A stretch of 64,000 bases of DNA from Deroplatys truncata (lineage: Eukaryota; Arthropoda; Insecta; Mantodea; Mantidae), in contig CM060978.1 in assembly GCA_030765065.1 (NCBI GenBank), positions 55,270,421-55,334,420 of the forward strand, given 5' to 3'. The notes beneath the pieces are model-generated. The model was not told the DNA's origin, did not search any database, and saw only the letters and a list, made by a program, of their open reading frames with translations. Shown here one piece after another: positions 54,383 through 64,000 of the stretch (positions are counted from its first letter, which is position 1; every line of letters starts with the position of its first letter). Both the position numbers and the translations under genes were made by a program.

Positions 54383-55316
54383 TTACTTTCTCTACTACGT
54401 ATAGTAAGTAGGGGAAGTATTGTATTCCACCCATAAATTCGATACCGAGATTTCACCGGGAATATATGTTTTGAGACCCCCTGAATCAAAAAAACATTTT
54501 TGGAAACATGTCCGTGTGTGTGTCTGTGAAACGAACAGTCGGATAAACACCAAACTTGATATTTGGGTTCAGTATATTCCAGAGATGCGACACGAAGGTT
54601 TTCAAGAAAATCCCCCCACCCCAGATTACCCTTTACATGAAATATTTTTCGATAATTTTAATTTTCCCAAAAATGGCTCTAACGATTTTGATTAAAATAT
54701 CATATGTTTAAGATATTTTCATGACAAATGAAATGTATAGCTCGAATTTTCTGGGAATGTCTCCAAAAGTATTCTTCATTGTGAACGACTTTTGCATAAC
54801 TGGTAAACCATAAGAGATGGACAAAATTTTACTACACAAAAATGTAGATCGTGTTAAAATACACAATTTATGCCATATACATTTTTTGTTGTTGAGTGAG
54901 CCATTTTCGAGATATTGTATGTTATTCCCTTAAATTTTTCAATACTTATTTTCTCATATGGGAATTCGTTATTCATTTTTTTTGTCTTGGATATGCAAAG
55001 AGTATTAATCTGAGGCAAAGAGAATGGTGCTGTACATAGCAACCAGCTGTTAATAGATATGTCTGTGCTTAAAGGCTACTGAAATCTATATTGCCCTTGC
55101 AAATACAAAACAAGGGGAACATAGTACGCCTTAAGCGATAGTCAAATATTTTTAGAACTGGTCGCTATGTGTAAAATGTAATTCTCTTTGCATGTCAAAA
55201 GATCGTTTCTGCAAATGTTTATCTCGATTAATATGAAATAGATGGAGAATAAGAGTTTGTAAAAATAGTTTGTACAAGAGTAGGGAAAGTCATGTGAGTG
55301 TAACACATCAGATTTT
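54383..55316 (-). mobile_element. R1a repeat, full length
   Basis: Minus strand, from ACTTTCTCTACTACG at 54386 to GTGTAACACATCAGATTTT near 55316. The CA tract is short and the adjoining GAACAGCATAACTCA is deleted. Confidence 0.85.
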
Positions 55317-55445
55317 TATAAAGTGAGTATCGAGTATCGGTGCCCAAAAATCGATATCGGTATCGAGTGTCGTGAAATAGTGATATCGCCCCATCACTAC
55401 GTAAGAATATAATTTTTATGGCTTCTAATAAACGATACACAAGCA

Positions 55446-55582
55446 CCTTTTTCTAGGAATGCTTGTTTTCTTTCGGTGGACCTCGAAACGTGTATTTTAG
55501 GTGAAATATAGATATATAATGTTTTATTGGAATGCAATGATTTATCTACATACTATAGATTTGGATACAAGCAAGTAAAAAC
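55446..55582 (+). mobile_element. R1 3'-end fragment, diverged
   Basis: CCTTTTTCTAGGAATGCTTG through GAAACGTGTATTTTAGGTG to CAAGCAAGTAAAAAC follows R1 plus-strand order. Confidence 0.5.
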
Positions 55583-56105
55583 ACTTTTCGAAGCATTTTC
55601 AAAACGTGATGTAAGATTTGAATGAAAGAATAAAGTTGGTACTACGATTAACTGAAATGTCACGCTTCATTTGTTTTGACGGATCCAGAAGAAAGGTGAA
55701 GTCCCTCCCACACAGACAACGGCTGCACCAGCAAGTGTGTTGTTCGTCTTAAGTTGATGACGTGAGCATACAGAGGTCCCGGCCGGGGTTAAACATGAAG
55801 GAGCATGAGATAGGGAAATGCTCCAATTTCTCACACATCTCTTTCCGAAATAATTCATGTCCATTAACACGGCTACTTTCGCAAACAGCTAATAAATCAT
55901 TCCACTCCTCATGCTAATTTCCGCTCTGGGCTTTCAGCAGACTAGAAAAAAACACTTCTAAAGAGATTTTTCTCATTATTCTTAATTTGCTGCTGACGTA
56001 CTTCAGGCGATGGATCCTTTTGATGTAGGATGTCCTCTTGTAACGTTATGTTCTGAGTAATAAACCTATCCACAGCTAATAAAACGCCTAAGTAATCATG
56101 TTTCA
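55583..56105. other. Unassigned stretch
   Basis: A minus-strand frame at 55667-55870 has no motif. Confidence 0.3.
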
Positions 56106-56602
56106 TTTATTTATGTTTTAATTAAATATGACTTTCCCTATCCACTCCTCAAAAAAGTATTTTTACAAAAGTTTGTTTATCTGTTCATTTCGTGTTAATC
56201 GAGACAAACGCCATTACACATTTCGTTGTAAGCATAGTTGAGAAAGCCAAATCTTTACAAAATTGGCTTTGAAATTCCGTTACATTTAAACGGCATTACG
56301 AGAAATAACTAAATGGTGTGTTAGCATTTCAAAAAAAATAATGAAAATTCAAACCAAGAGCGATGAAACCTCAGAAATGGATTATTTGACATAAGATATG
56401 TCTTTTAGCCAGATATACATGCTTAGTTTAGCAATTGTTTTCTCTTACTTATGGTTAACTAGTTATACAAAGGTTCCTTCAAAATGAAGAGGAATTTACA
56501 GCCTATTCACAGAAAATTCAAGCTACATATGTTTTTAGTCATGTAAATACCTTATAACAATGGTATTTTAAACAAAATGTTAGTGCCATTTTTTGAAAAT
56601 AA
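56106..56602 (+). mobile_element. R1b fragment, diverged, ending at a SINE
   Basis: ATGACTTTCCCTATCCACTC starts an R1b 5' half; TTACATTTAAACGGCATTAC and GAGGAATTTACAGCCTATTC follow in order. It ends at GCCATTTTTTGAAAATAATT where the S2 SINE begins. Confidence 0.58.
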
Positions 56603-56815
56603 TTAAATTGACTTTTATTTAGAACGCTGTTTAACTACTATGGTCCTTAGCGTCCCATTCTATATTGGGCGTGAAAGATCGGTAATTTTTCTCTTTATCA
56701 GAATTGACGTTCTTTTACGTGCCGTAAATCTACGACACGGCTTCACCGGCTTTAATTCCCTTCCGAAGGAAGCCATGCTAAGAATTTTTACGCCCGAAAA
56801 ACTTCCTAAAAAATG
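56603..56815 (-). mobile_element. SINE S2, lacking its tRNA-like head
   Basis: The minus-strand 3' body (TTGACTTTTATTTAGAACGC through CCATGCTAAGAATTTTTACG) matches other S2 copies but stops at CCGAAAAACTT, so the promoter-bearing 5' end is missing. This 5' truncation is normal for LINE-mobilised SINEs. Confidence 0.75.
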
Positions 56816-56839
56816 TATTCCAAGGTATGTAGCAATTAT

Positions 56840-57674
56840 ATTTTTACTTTCTCTCCTACGTATAGTAAGTAGAGGAAGTATTGTATTCCACCCAAAAATT
56901 CGATACCGAGATTTCAATGGAAATATATGTTTTGACACCCCCTAAATCCAAAAAAGCACTTTTAGAAACATGTCCGTGTGTGTGTCTGTGTGTCTGTGAA
57001 CAGCATAACTCAGAAACGAACAGTCGGATAAACACCAAACTTGGTATTTAGGTTTAGTATCTTCCAAAGATGCGACACGAAGGTTTTCAAGAAAATCCCC
57101 CACCCCAGATTACCCTTTACATGGAACATTTTTCGAAAATTTTAATTTTCTCAAAAACTGCTTTAACGACTTTGATTAAAATATCATATGTTTAAGATAT
57201 TTTCATGACAAATGAAATGTATATCTCCAATTTTCTGGGAATGTCTCCAAAAGTATTCTTCGTTGTGAACGACTTTTGCATAACTGGTAAACCATAAGAG
57301 GTAGACAAAATTTTACTAAAAGTAGATCGCGTTAAAATACACAATTTATGTGATATACATTTGTTTTGTTTAGTGAACCATTTTCAAGATATAGCTTGTT
57401 ATTGCCTTAAATTTTCCAATACTTATACTTTTTCACAAATTCGTTATTCATTTTCTTTGTCCTGGTAATGCAAAGAGAATGGAATGCGCCACATAGCAAC
57501 CAGCGCTTAAAATATTTGACTATCGCTTAAAGTCTACCAATTCCCCTTGCATCTACAAGAAAATTAGCAATAACTTTAACATCTCGATTAACATGAAGTA
57601 TATGGGGAATAAGCGTTTGTAAAAATAGTTTGTACAAGAGTAGAGAAAGTCATGTGAGTGTAACACATCAGATT
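56840..57674 (-). mobile_element. R1a repeat, full length
   Basis: Minus strand, from TTTACTTTCTCTCCTACG at 56842 to GTGTAACACATCAGATTTTT at 57674. The CA tract is short. Confidence 0.85.
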
Positions 57675-57855
57675 TTTTTCTCCCCGTGAAGTGATGCAGA
57701 ATTAAATATGACAGATGCAGTATAATTTTTAAAAAAATACTTAAAATATAAATATCCTACCTGGAATGATAAAGTATAGTGGAAATCCCAATTAATAAGA
57801 GAAAAAATTGAATGTGTTACTTTTTGGTAATTTTCGTCGATTAGTATCGCCTTAA

Positions 57856-58437
57856 ACGGTAGTTTGCGTTGAGAGGATTTTTTGAAAATCTTCGAATCAC
57901 ATCCTTGGAAACTTCTTAACTTAAATACTGATTTACCTGAAATTACGGTAAGGTAAATCAGGCGGTAAGGTCTGCAGCCCGCATTCAGGAGGTCACGGGT
58001 TCAAACTCTCGGGGGCCGATCCATCTGACCGAAGTTTTTTCGCGATTTTCCATGATCTCTAGGCGAATGCTAGTTTGGATAATGTGATCCGCGAATTTTT
58101 CTATCATTCCTTTCATCACTATATTCTTCACTGTCATATCAGGAATTGGACTGATGACCCATCCTGGGTTTCTTGCTCCTCGACAGACTACTGACCCAAA
58201 GCATTGGCTTGTAAGTCCTTGAAGAAGAAGAAAAAGAATAATTACGGTAATCACTCACACACACACACCCACATACACGCGTATGCCAATACATGCTCAG
58301 AGACGTAGTTTTTTTTCCTAAAAATGCATTTTTTTTTTGTGTTTAGAGGACTTCAAAATATGACTTTTTCGGTAAAATCTCGATTGCGTGGAATAAAATA
58401 CTTCCATCTACCACAAATAAGACAGAGAAAGTAAAAG
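57856..58437 (+). mobile_element. R1 3' half split by SINE S1
   Basis: R1 sequence (GAGAGGATTTTTTGAAAATC) up to 57940 resumes after the SINE with a CA run (58253-58268) and the 3' end TCTACCACAAATAAGACAG then AGAAAGTAAAAG. Confidence 0.62.
57952..58239 (+). mobile_element. SINE S1 with 11-bp target-site duplication
   Basis: AATTACGGTAA occurs at 57941-57951 and 58240-58250. The head has box B GGGTTCAAACTC; the body CCATCTGACCGAAGTTTTTT and the A-rich 3' end GAAGAAGAAGAAAAAGAAT define an S1 copy of about 288 bp. Confidence 0.82.
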
Positions 58438-58477
58438 AAGAAAAAAAGAAAAGAAAAAGAATTTGTAGTTGCTTTGA

Positions 58478-59191
58478 GGCAGTATTTTTTAACACTTGAA
58501 TAATTTCAATTAAATTATATAATATGTATTATTGTAAAGATCTTTAATAATGTTATGTGAATACATTATGTACTTTAATAATTTAAGGGCTGCGAGAATA
58601 ATAAGTTTAAAGTTGCTAACAATGAGGTAACAATGAGGTAACCTTGAGGCAATAATGAGTTTGAGAGTTTAAATGTTACTAGTCATGATTAGGGCAGCAA
58701 TAATGTGAATTTTGTGACAGTTTAAAAATAGCCAATCAGCAGCCAGAAAAAGCTTTAATTAAATGCAGGTATTCTATTGGACTAGGATTAGCCAATCACA
58801 GACTTGAAATACACAAGCTTACGGGTTTTGACGGCGGAAATATGTTCAGTTGCCTGCAGACCTTGGTAGTGACCGGAGGGAAGATGTGTTCTCTAAAGAA
58901 ATATTACGTATTCGTGTGTAACGAAAATTAAGTATACGCTTTAACAAAGTGCAAGTATTATTAATATCAGTGTAGTGCTATTTAATTTATGTCAAGGATA
59001 AATAAAAAGAAGTGAATTTAAACTTAAAATCTGTGTAAGCCTACATTCTTGTCGCACCACGCCCTGTCTAAGCGATACGTGACTCTAAAACAATACTGAC
59101 GCAGCCGAGGCAAAAACAAACATAAATAATATCTATAGAACCAGTGTAATAATAAAGTTAATATAATATTTTTAAACTTGGAGCGTAACAA
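58478..59191 (+). mobile_element. LTR-like repeat R2, copy 4
   Basis: Starts TGAGGCAGTATTTTTTAAC at about 58477 and ends ...CTTGGAGCGTAACA at 59191, giving TG...CA termini. It has two CCAAT boxes (AGCCAATCA), GGTAACAATGAGGTAACC and GGATAAATAAAAAG as poly(A) signal. Shorter than the other copies. Confidence 0.55.
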
Positions 59192-60254
59192 CAAAAATAC
59201 ATCTTCAAATCGGTGTTACATACCTACATATTACGTAACAAACAATCATCTTGAAATTAACGTCCATGCATGGTGCAAACTTTAACAACAGAACACTTTC
59301 TTAAATTGGTTTTCCAAGTATGAAAATAATTAAATAAATAAATAAACTCCTAAAGAACAGCATCTACTTCACGTTTGGCTTCCCAAGCGGGTGGATAACA
59401 ACAAAATAACATCTTCAGCTTTCACAACACTCAATAATATATTGGATTTTTTTCACCTTTTTTACTTCATGCCTTATTAAAACCACACCTTTTAGGAAAA
59501 TAATTAAGAGATTCCTTATAGCATATTATTGCTGAGTGGGACCTAACGTATACCTACTGCATATATTCTATGAAGTATGCCATCCTTTAAAGCAAGGAGA
59601 GATCTAATGGATGTATTAAAATGTTAATGAAACGTTTTATTTTGTCTTTCATAGATTTGGAGTAAAACACAATAAAACTTACAGACCTTTGGCAATCGCG
59701 GGCATTGCGCTACACTCGTAGGGGAATAAGGCGATAGTTGCATGCTGAGTTTCCGAAACTGCCTACGAATATTTTCATAGATTATCTGTTCTAATGGTGC
59801 TTCATTTCCAAATTAGGTTTTCGTGTAAAAGAACCATACAGCTAAACCCGAACTGTATGCTGTAAATTTAAATGTAAGAACGAAATAAAATAGCATTTAT
59901 TTACATGCACAGTAACGCCAAATGTAATTTTCTCTATAGTGCGCTAGGTTCAGCCTGGTACATCTTGAAATCTTAGTTGTTTAGTTGCCTCTGCAGCTTA
60001 AATAAAAATTTATGTAAAAATAAAATAATAGCTGTGGTGAAACAAGGTATCTAAGGAAGAAAATAAAGATAGAAAGTGTATGTCAGTAGGTGTTCTATCA
60101 TATATTTCAATAGACTTATACACACTTATACACTTTATACATAGCATGTGTCGCACATCACCGTTCACCGCGCCTAATCCTGAAAGATGGAGAGAGAGGA
60201 AAATAACCCACTGCAGCATTCGCTTACGGACCTGGGACAACCGCAGAAATAGCC
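59192..60254. other. Unassigned AT-rich region
   Basis: No gene recognised. Short frames near 60010-60265 have no motif. Confidence 0.35.
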
Positions 60255-60715
60255 AAGGTCAGTAGCGGTAGCAGCTGAGGCTCGCATTCAGGAAGTCCCT
60301 AGTTCGATTCACGTTGGTCCGGTACCCTGTCCTTGGGTTTTATCATGGTTTTCATAGGTTGGTAGGCGAATGCTGGCGTAGATTATATATTACCAAGAAT
60401 TTTCCTGTCCCTCATTTCTTTCCCTTCGCCTTCGGGTTTGCAGGTCCTGACACGATGTTCGGTGGTGTGTGGCGCAAGCGGTGGATATGCTTTGGAGAAA
60501 GCTGCTTCTTCCCAGACATGAAACCTGTCACCCTGCTAGGGAGCATCGTGGGGGCGTCGGTAGATACTCACTCTGGAAACAATAGGGACCCCGTAGCGCT
60601 GCGCCTGCCGCCGACAGGTCTGGCCGTCCTTCGTACTTTCTCGCTTCATCCCTTCCTTCCGCAGGTTTGCTAGGCGCAATAGACTAGCTTTGGCTGCAGA
60701 GCGAAATCCTCCTCC
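60255..60715 (+). mobile_element. SINE S1, long form
   Basis: The head GGTCAGTAGCGGTAGCAGC and box B AGTTCGATTCAC are followed by a body of about 400 bp. The segment CTCTGGAAACAATAGGGACC then CCGT is shared with the long S1 copy at 3546-3911. The 119-codon frame here is a shadow. Confidence 0.68.
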
Positions 60716-60799
60716 GTTTCTAATCCGCCCCTTATTCTACACTCAGCATACGAAAACAACATCCAGAACAAATTGAGAAACCATAGTAACGGGCTCTAC

Positions 60800-61020
60800 G
60801 GGAGGAAAAAAACATAATCACAATTTTTCATGAACTTTGTGTCAAGTGAAGTACTAAAATCGGAAAATGCAAACGTACAAACGGTATTTCGTATGGAGTA
60901 AGTTTATGCGATTTTTAATCGTTTAGCAGTTATACAAACTTACAGAAAACTCTTTCAGAATGAAGAATATTTCACAGCACATTCGCAAAAAACTTGCACC
61001 AATTTTTGTGTTATCCGTAT
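60800..61020 (+). mobile_element. R1b middle fragment, diverged
   Basis: TAATCGTTTAGCAGTTATAC, AGAATGAAGAATATTTCACA and CATTCGCAAAAAACTTG follow R1b plus-strand order. Confidence 0.5.
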
Positions 61021-61043
61021 TTCGCGCTAATATCAAGTGAGGG

Positions 61044-61090
61044 CTGTGTGCAGGATGTGAGCGCTACCTGTTTTTTTGTTTGGTTTGGTA
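61044..61090. repeat. Flanking direct repeat, left copy
   Basis: GGATGTGAGCGCTACCTGTT and TTTGTTTGGT match 62175-62206 (GGATGTGAGCGCTGCCTGTT) on the other side of the inverted-repeat element. Confidence 0.7.
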
Positions 61091-61119
61091 GGTGGCGTCT
61101 TGTCCCGTACTCAGGTTAG

Positions 61120-62116
61120 CTACTCTGTATTCACTCTTAGGTTGATCCGCGTCAAAACAAACCCCAGGTGACCAGTGCACCGCTGTAATGTATCCTTCCG
61201 CCATTCGCACTAGAAATACTGTCACACTTTCAGACCATGTGGCGAGTACAAGCGGCACGTAGTGCAAAAAGGAACAGAGGCCTTATTTCGACAACTGAAA
61301 TGGTGATTAGCATATTCTGTTAAGGGTTAAAGGTTATAGGATTGATAAAATAAACGTTTGCACATATAATAATAATAAATTCTAAAATAAATGAGCGAAA
61401 AATAAAGTAATAGTATGCGATAAACTAATTTATTCGCTCTCTGGAAGCGCCACTTTATTAACTGTTTGCGGCTCATTTTAAAAAAGAAATTGTGCACTGT
61501 TACGCGAATTGCATTCTTCTTAAAATCACTACATTCTTGCATCGCGTATTTCATATGTTTTCTTTTTTTTCCGGGTGTAACCACTTTTCTCGTTTCAGAT
61601 TTTTCTACACGAGCACTGTTTATACTTGTACTCGAAACACCGGTGAACTCAGAAGTTAATTTCACCATTTCTTTCGCGGAAAGTGTTGGATATTTCTCAC
61701 ATAACTTATAATAAAGATTCAACACTATTGTTTTTTCACCACTAGTCAATGGTTTGCGCGGCTAATGCTTTACGTAATTCGACGAAAACACAAGAGCAAA
61801 TTTACCGTCCTCCATGATACTAAACGCAACTGCTGGTTTCTGGCTGTAAACAATATTCTGCGCTACCCGGATGTCAGGTGACTCATACGAATTGCATGAT
61901 GGGACATGTACCTCTATTTTAGGTATAAATCAGCGTTAAATAAAATGTTAGGTATTTGTATAGAATATTATACTATTTAAGGATAAATTCATTCTAAAAT
62001 TCAGAGTATTAGCAGGGGACTACTTTCCTGCGCGCATTGCTACCGTGTTGCACCACGGTGCACTGACCACGGGGTTTGTTTTGCCGCGGATCAACCTAAG
62101 AGTGAATACAGAGTAG
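61120..62116 (-). mobile_element. Terminal-inverted-repeat element, 997 bp, ~60-bp ends
   Basis: The ends are CTACTCTGTATTCACTCTTA, GGTTGATCCGCG, CAAAACAAACCCC and CAGTGCACCG on both sides (right as reverse complement), about 60 bp with few mismatches. Flanking TAG on both sides (61117-61119, 62117-62119) gives a 2-3 bp target duplication (TA or TAG). The interior holds a helix-turn-helix relic but no DDE core, so it cannot move by itself. Confidence 0.85.
61440..61749 (-). pseudogene. Transposase N-terminal helix-turn-helix relic
   Basis: From the ATG at 61749 the frame reads MTSGEKTIVLNLYYKLCEKY, then PTLSAKEMVKLTSEFTGVS, TPGKKRK, DFKKNAIRVTVHNFFF. A leading helix region, 'TG.S..SI...R', 'TP.KKRK' and 'D.F.K.AIR..VH.FF' is a domain order seen at the start of a Tc1/IS630-type transposase family in insects and aphids (recalled, not searched). 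The normal continuation is replaced by unrelated AT-rich codons after NFFFKMSRKQL. Confidence 0.66.
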
Positions 62117-62165
62117 TAGGTTCAGTTGCCTCGAAGATGACTGACTCCCTCTCAGCTCTTCACCT

Positions 62166-62209
62166 GTGTGTGCGGGATGTGAGCGCTGCCTGTTCTTTTG
62201 TTTGGTCTC
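62166..62209. repeat. Flanking direct repeat, right copy
   Basis: The partner of 61044-61090. Confidence 0.7.
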
Positions 62210-62455
62210 ATCGATGTACCATACCATCTTGCTTCGTCACGTGTCCACAGGGCCCTTAGTACTAGACAACTGTACCTCTGCTTCTGTGACGGTCAGATGG
62301 CACCTTCAAAACGTGTCCACAGAGCTCTTAGTGCTAGTAAAGTGTAACTCTAGTTCTACTGAGCCGGGCAGATGGCATTAGGGTGCCGTCCAGTCTATCT
62401 AATTTCATTATCTCTGGATAGATGGCAGAGCATTTGCTATTACTATCTATTTTGA
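62210..62455 (+). repeat. Unclassified repeat R4, copy 2
   Basis: It matches the reverse complement of 30640-30825. Here the middle is duplicated: CGTGTCCACAG...CTTAGT.CTAG...TGTA.CTCT appears at 62239 and 62311, about 72 bp apart. Confidence 0.62.
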
Positions 62456-63280
62456 TTTTTACTTTCTGTACTACGTATAAGTAGGGGAAGTATTGTATTC
62501 CACCCAAAAATTCGATACCGAGATTTCACCGGAAATACACATTTTGAGGTCCCCTAAATCCAAAAAGTCGTTTTTAGAAAGATCCGTGTTTGTGTCTTTG
62601 AAAATCATAACTCAGAAACGAAAAGTCTGAAAAATACCAACTTGCGACATCAAGATTTTCAAGAATATCCCCTTCCAAACCATCCTTTGCATGAAACAGT
62701 TTTCGAAATTTGTGATTTTCTGAAAATTGGCTCTTACGAGTTTGATTAAAATACCATATATTAAAAATATTACATGACAAATAAAATGTATACTTTGAAA
62801 TTTCTGGAAATAGCTTGTGAAGTCCTCTTCATTCGGAAGGAATTTTGTATAATATTGTATAACTGGTAAACGTTAAGCGATAGACTAAAAACATACTACA
62901 CAAAAAAATTTAGTTCTCTTTAAAACCCACAGTTTATTTCAAGTAACTTTTTTGTGTAACATAAGCCATTTCTGAAGTATCCGCTATTAATGGTTCGAGT
63001 TGTACATTACTTGGTCATTCTTTAAGGTCCTTCAACATTCAGTAGCTGCTCGTGATGTCATGAAAACATTATGGAATTTTAATTACAGCATATAGCGTGC
63101 AGTTATTAAACACTTGACTATCGTTCTTCCCCTTGTATCTATTAGGGAATGTGTAATGTAGCTATTCCTGCAAAGCTTTATTTGGATTAGATAGAAAAAT
63201 AAACTTGAATAAGTATAATTTTTATACTCACTAATAAAGATAATGGGTAGAGAAAGTCATGTGAATGTATGACATCAGAT
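62456..63280 (-). mobile_element. R1b repeat, full length
   Basis: Minus strand, from TTTACTTTCTGTACTACG at 62458 to the 5' end CATGTGAATGTATGACATCAG near 63277. The CA tract is shortened. Confidence 0.8.
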
Positions 63281-63702
63281 TTTTACTTTCTCTACTACGT
63301 ATAGTAAGTAGGGGAAGTATTGCATTCCACCCAAAAATTCGGTACCGAGATTTCACCGGAAATACATGTTTTGAGGCCTCCTGAATCCAAAAAAGTATTT
63401 TTGGAAACATGTCCGTGTGTGTGTGTGTGTGTGTGTGTGTCTGTCTGTGAACAGCATAACTCAGAAACGAACAGTCGGATAAACACCAAACTTGGTATTT
63501 AGGTTCAGTATCTTCCAGAGATGCGACACGAAGGTTTTCAAGAAAGTGCCCCCACCCCAGATTATCCTTTAAATGGAACATTTTTCGAACATTTCAATTT
63601 TCTCAAAAATGGCTCTAACGATTTTGATTAAAATACCATATATTTAAGATACTTTCATGATAAATAAAATGTATATCTCGAATTTTCTGGGAATGTCTCC
63701 TG
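63281..63702 (-). mobile_element. R1a repeat, 5'-truncated
   Basis: The minus-strand 3' half is present (63281-63702, CA tract as GT run at 63414-63440). Its 3' end joins the 5' end of the R1b copy with the standard junction, so on the minus strand the order is a then b. Confidence 0.8.
63414..63440. repeat. (GT)13 microsatellite inside R1a
   Basis: Again at the R1 CA-tract position. Confidence 0.93.
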
Positions 63703-63864
63703 AAGTGGTATATTTGTTATTAGTTGGTAGTTGGAAGATGCTTCATGTTTATATGCCCCATGTATGGAAGCCAATTTGTCGCAGTCACTTCGTGTTATCT
63801 TATTGCTGGGCGCTTGTTATTGTTTTATTATTTTGCATTTTGGGTTCATTTTGCTCCGGCTAGC

Positions 63865-63904
<40 letters not shown>

Positions 63905-64000
63905 TCGAGCAAATCTCTTAAACAGGGTGTGTAAGCGGAAAGGATTTTGTTACTCAAAGATAACACTAATAAAAGAATTTGTTTTTACAGTTTTATTACC
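63703..64000 (-). mobile_element. Type-A LTR-like element, partial, runs off the window
   Basis: From 63769 to the window end the sequence follows 592-795 base for base with modest divergence, except for an (ATT)n expansion at 63864-63902. It would continue into another type-A LTR beyond the window. 63703-63768 is not shared. Confidence 0.6.
63864..63902. repeat. (ATT)13 microsatellite
   Basis: Expanded from the TATTATTACT seen at the same place at 685-695. Confidence 0.95.

Noticed and set aside
60314..60673. 119-codon protein gene
   Set aside because: It lies wholly inside a long S1 SINE body and has no domain.
63724..63934. Frames with Tyr or Ile runs
   Set aside because: Translation of the (ATT)n microsatellite.

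Overview
The window looks like intergenic, transposon-dominated DNA from an arthropod, most probably an insect with a large AT-rich genome. A cockroach or similar hemimetabolous insect is only a guess. Reasons: relics of Tc1-like (DD34E) and mariner-like transposases, several tRNA-derived SINE families, an animal-type nuclear tRNA-Leu gene, RNA-polymerase-II-style LTR signals, dispersed microsatellites, and no operons, ribosome binding sites or long intact reading frames. I found no host protein-coding gene. Nearly every open frame of 60-250 codons is a transposase or reverse transcriptase relic, or a shadow inside a repeat.

The dominant component is an unclassified interspersed repeat of about 0.85-0.93 kb, called R1 here, with about 40 full or partial copies on both strands. 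'Plus' for R1 is the orientation that starts near CTGATGTGTTACACTCACATG and ends near CGTAGTAGAGAAAGTAAAAA. It has two forms, R1a and R1b, with different 5' halves and similar 3' halves. Several copies lie head to tail in the order a then b, with the same junction. R1 carries an internal (CA)n tract and hosts many nested insertions.

Layout. 1-1.7 kb: a Myb/SANT-like relic and an LTR-like block (type A) with 36-bp tandem repeats. 1.95-3.1 kb: a LINE reverse-transcriptase relic split by R1a. 3.5-4.3 kb: two SINEs. 4.4-5.7 kb: Tc1-like copy 1. 5.7-9.2 kb: an R1 cluster. 10.1-11.4 kb: Tc1-like copy 2. 12-13.2 kb: R1. 13.9-15.4 kb: Penelope-like terminal sequence and a mariner relic. 17-20.8 kb: a 3.8-kb minisatellite whose period shifts from 33/39 to 41 bp. 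21.3-28 kb: R1 copies, SINEs, microsatellites and a 500-bp duplication. 28.1-29 kb: LTR-like R2. 31.8-34.1 kb: R1b holding a third Tc1-like element. 35.2-36 kb and 38.9-39.5 kb: deleted mariner-like elements. 40-44.3 kb: R1 cluster. 44.7-44.8 kb: tRNA-Leu(AAG), the only gene that looks intact. 45.8-47.4 kb: R1b holding a new 975-bp inverted-repeat element. 48.8-50.6 kb: R1. 51.7-53.6 kb: a divergent pair of R2 LTR-like blocks. 54.3-59.2 kb: R1, SINEs and R2. 61.1-62.1 kb: a 1-kb element with long terminal inverted repeats and a helix-turn-helix relic. 62.2-63.7 kb: R1. The last 230 bases repeat the type-A block seen at the left edge.

The elements are decayed by frameshifts, stops and deletions, so the window mainly records a nested insertion history. 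All family assignments were made by eye; no database search was run.
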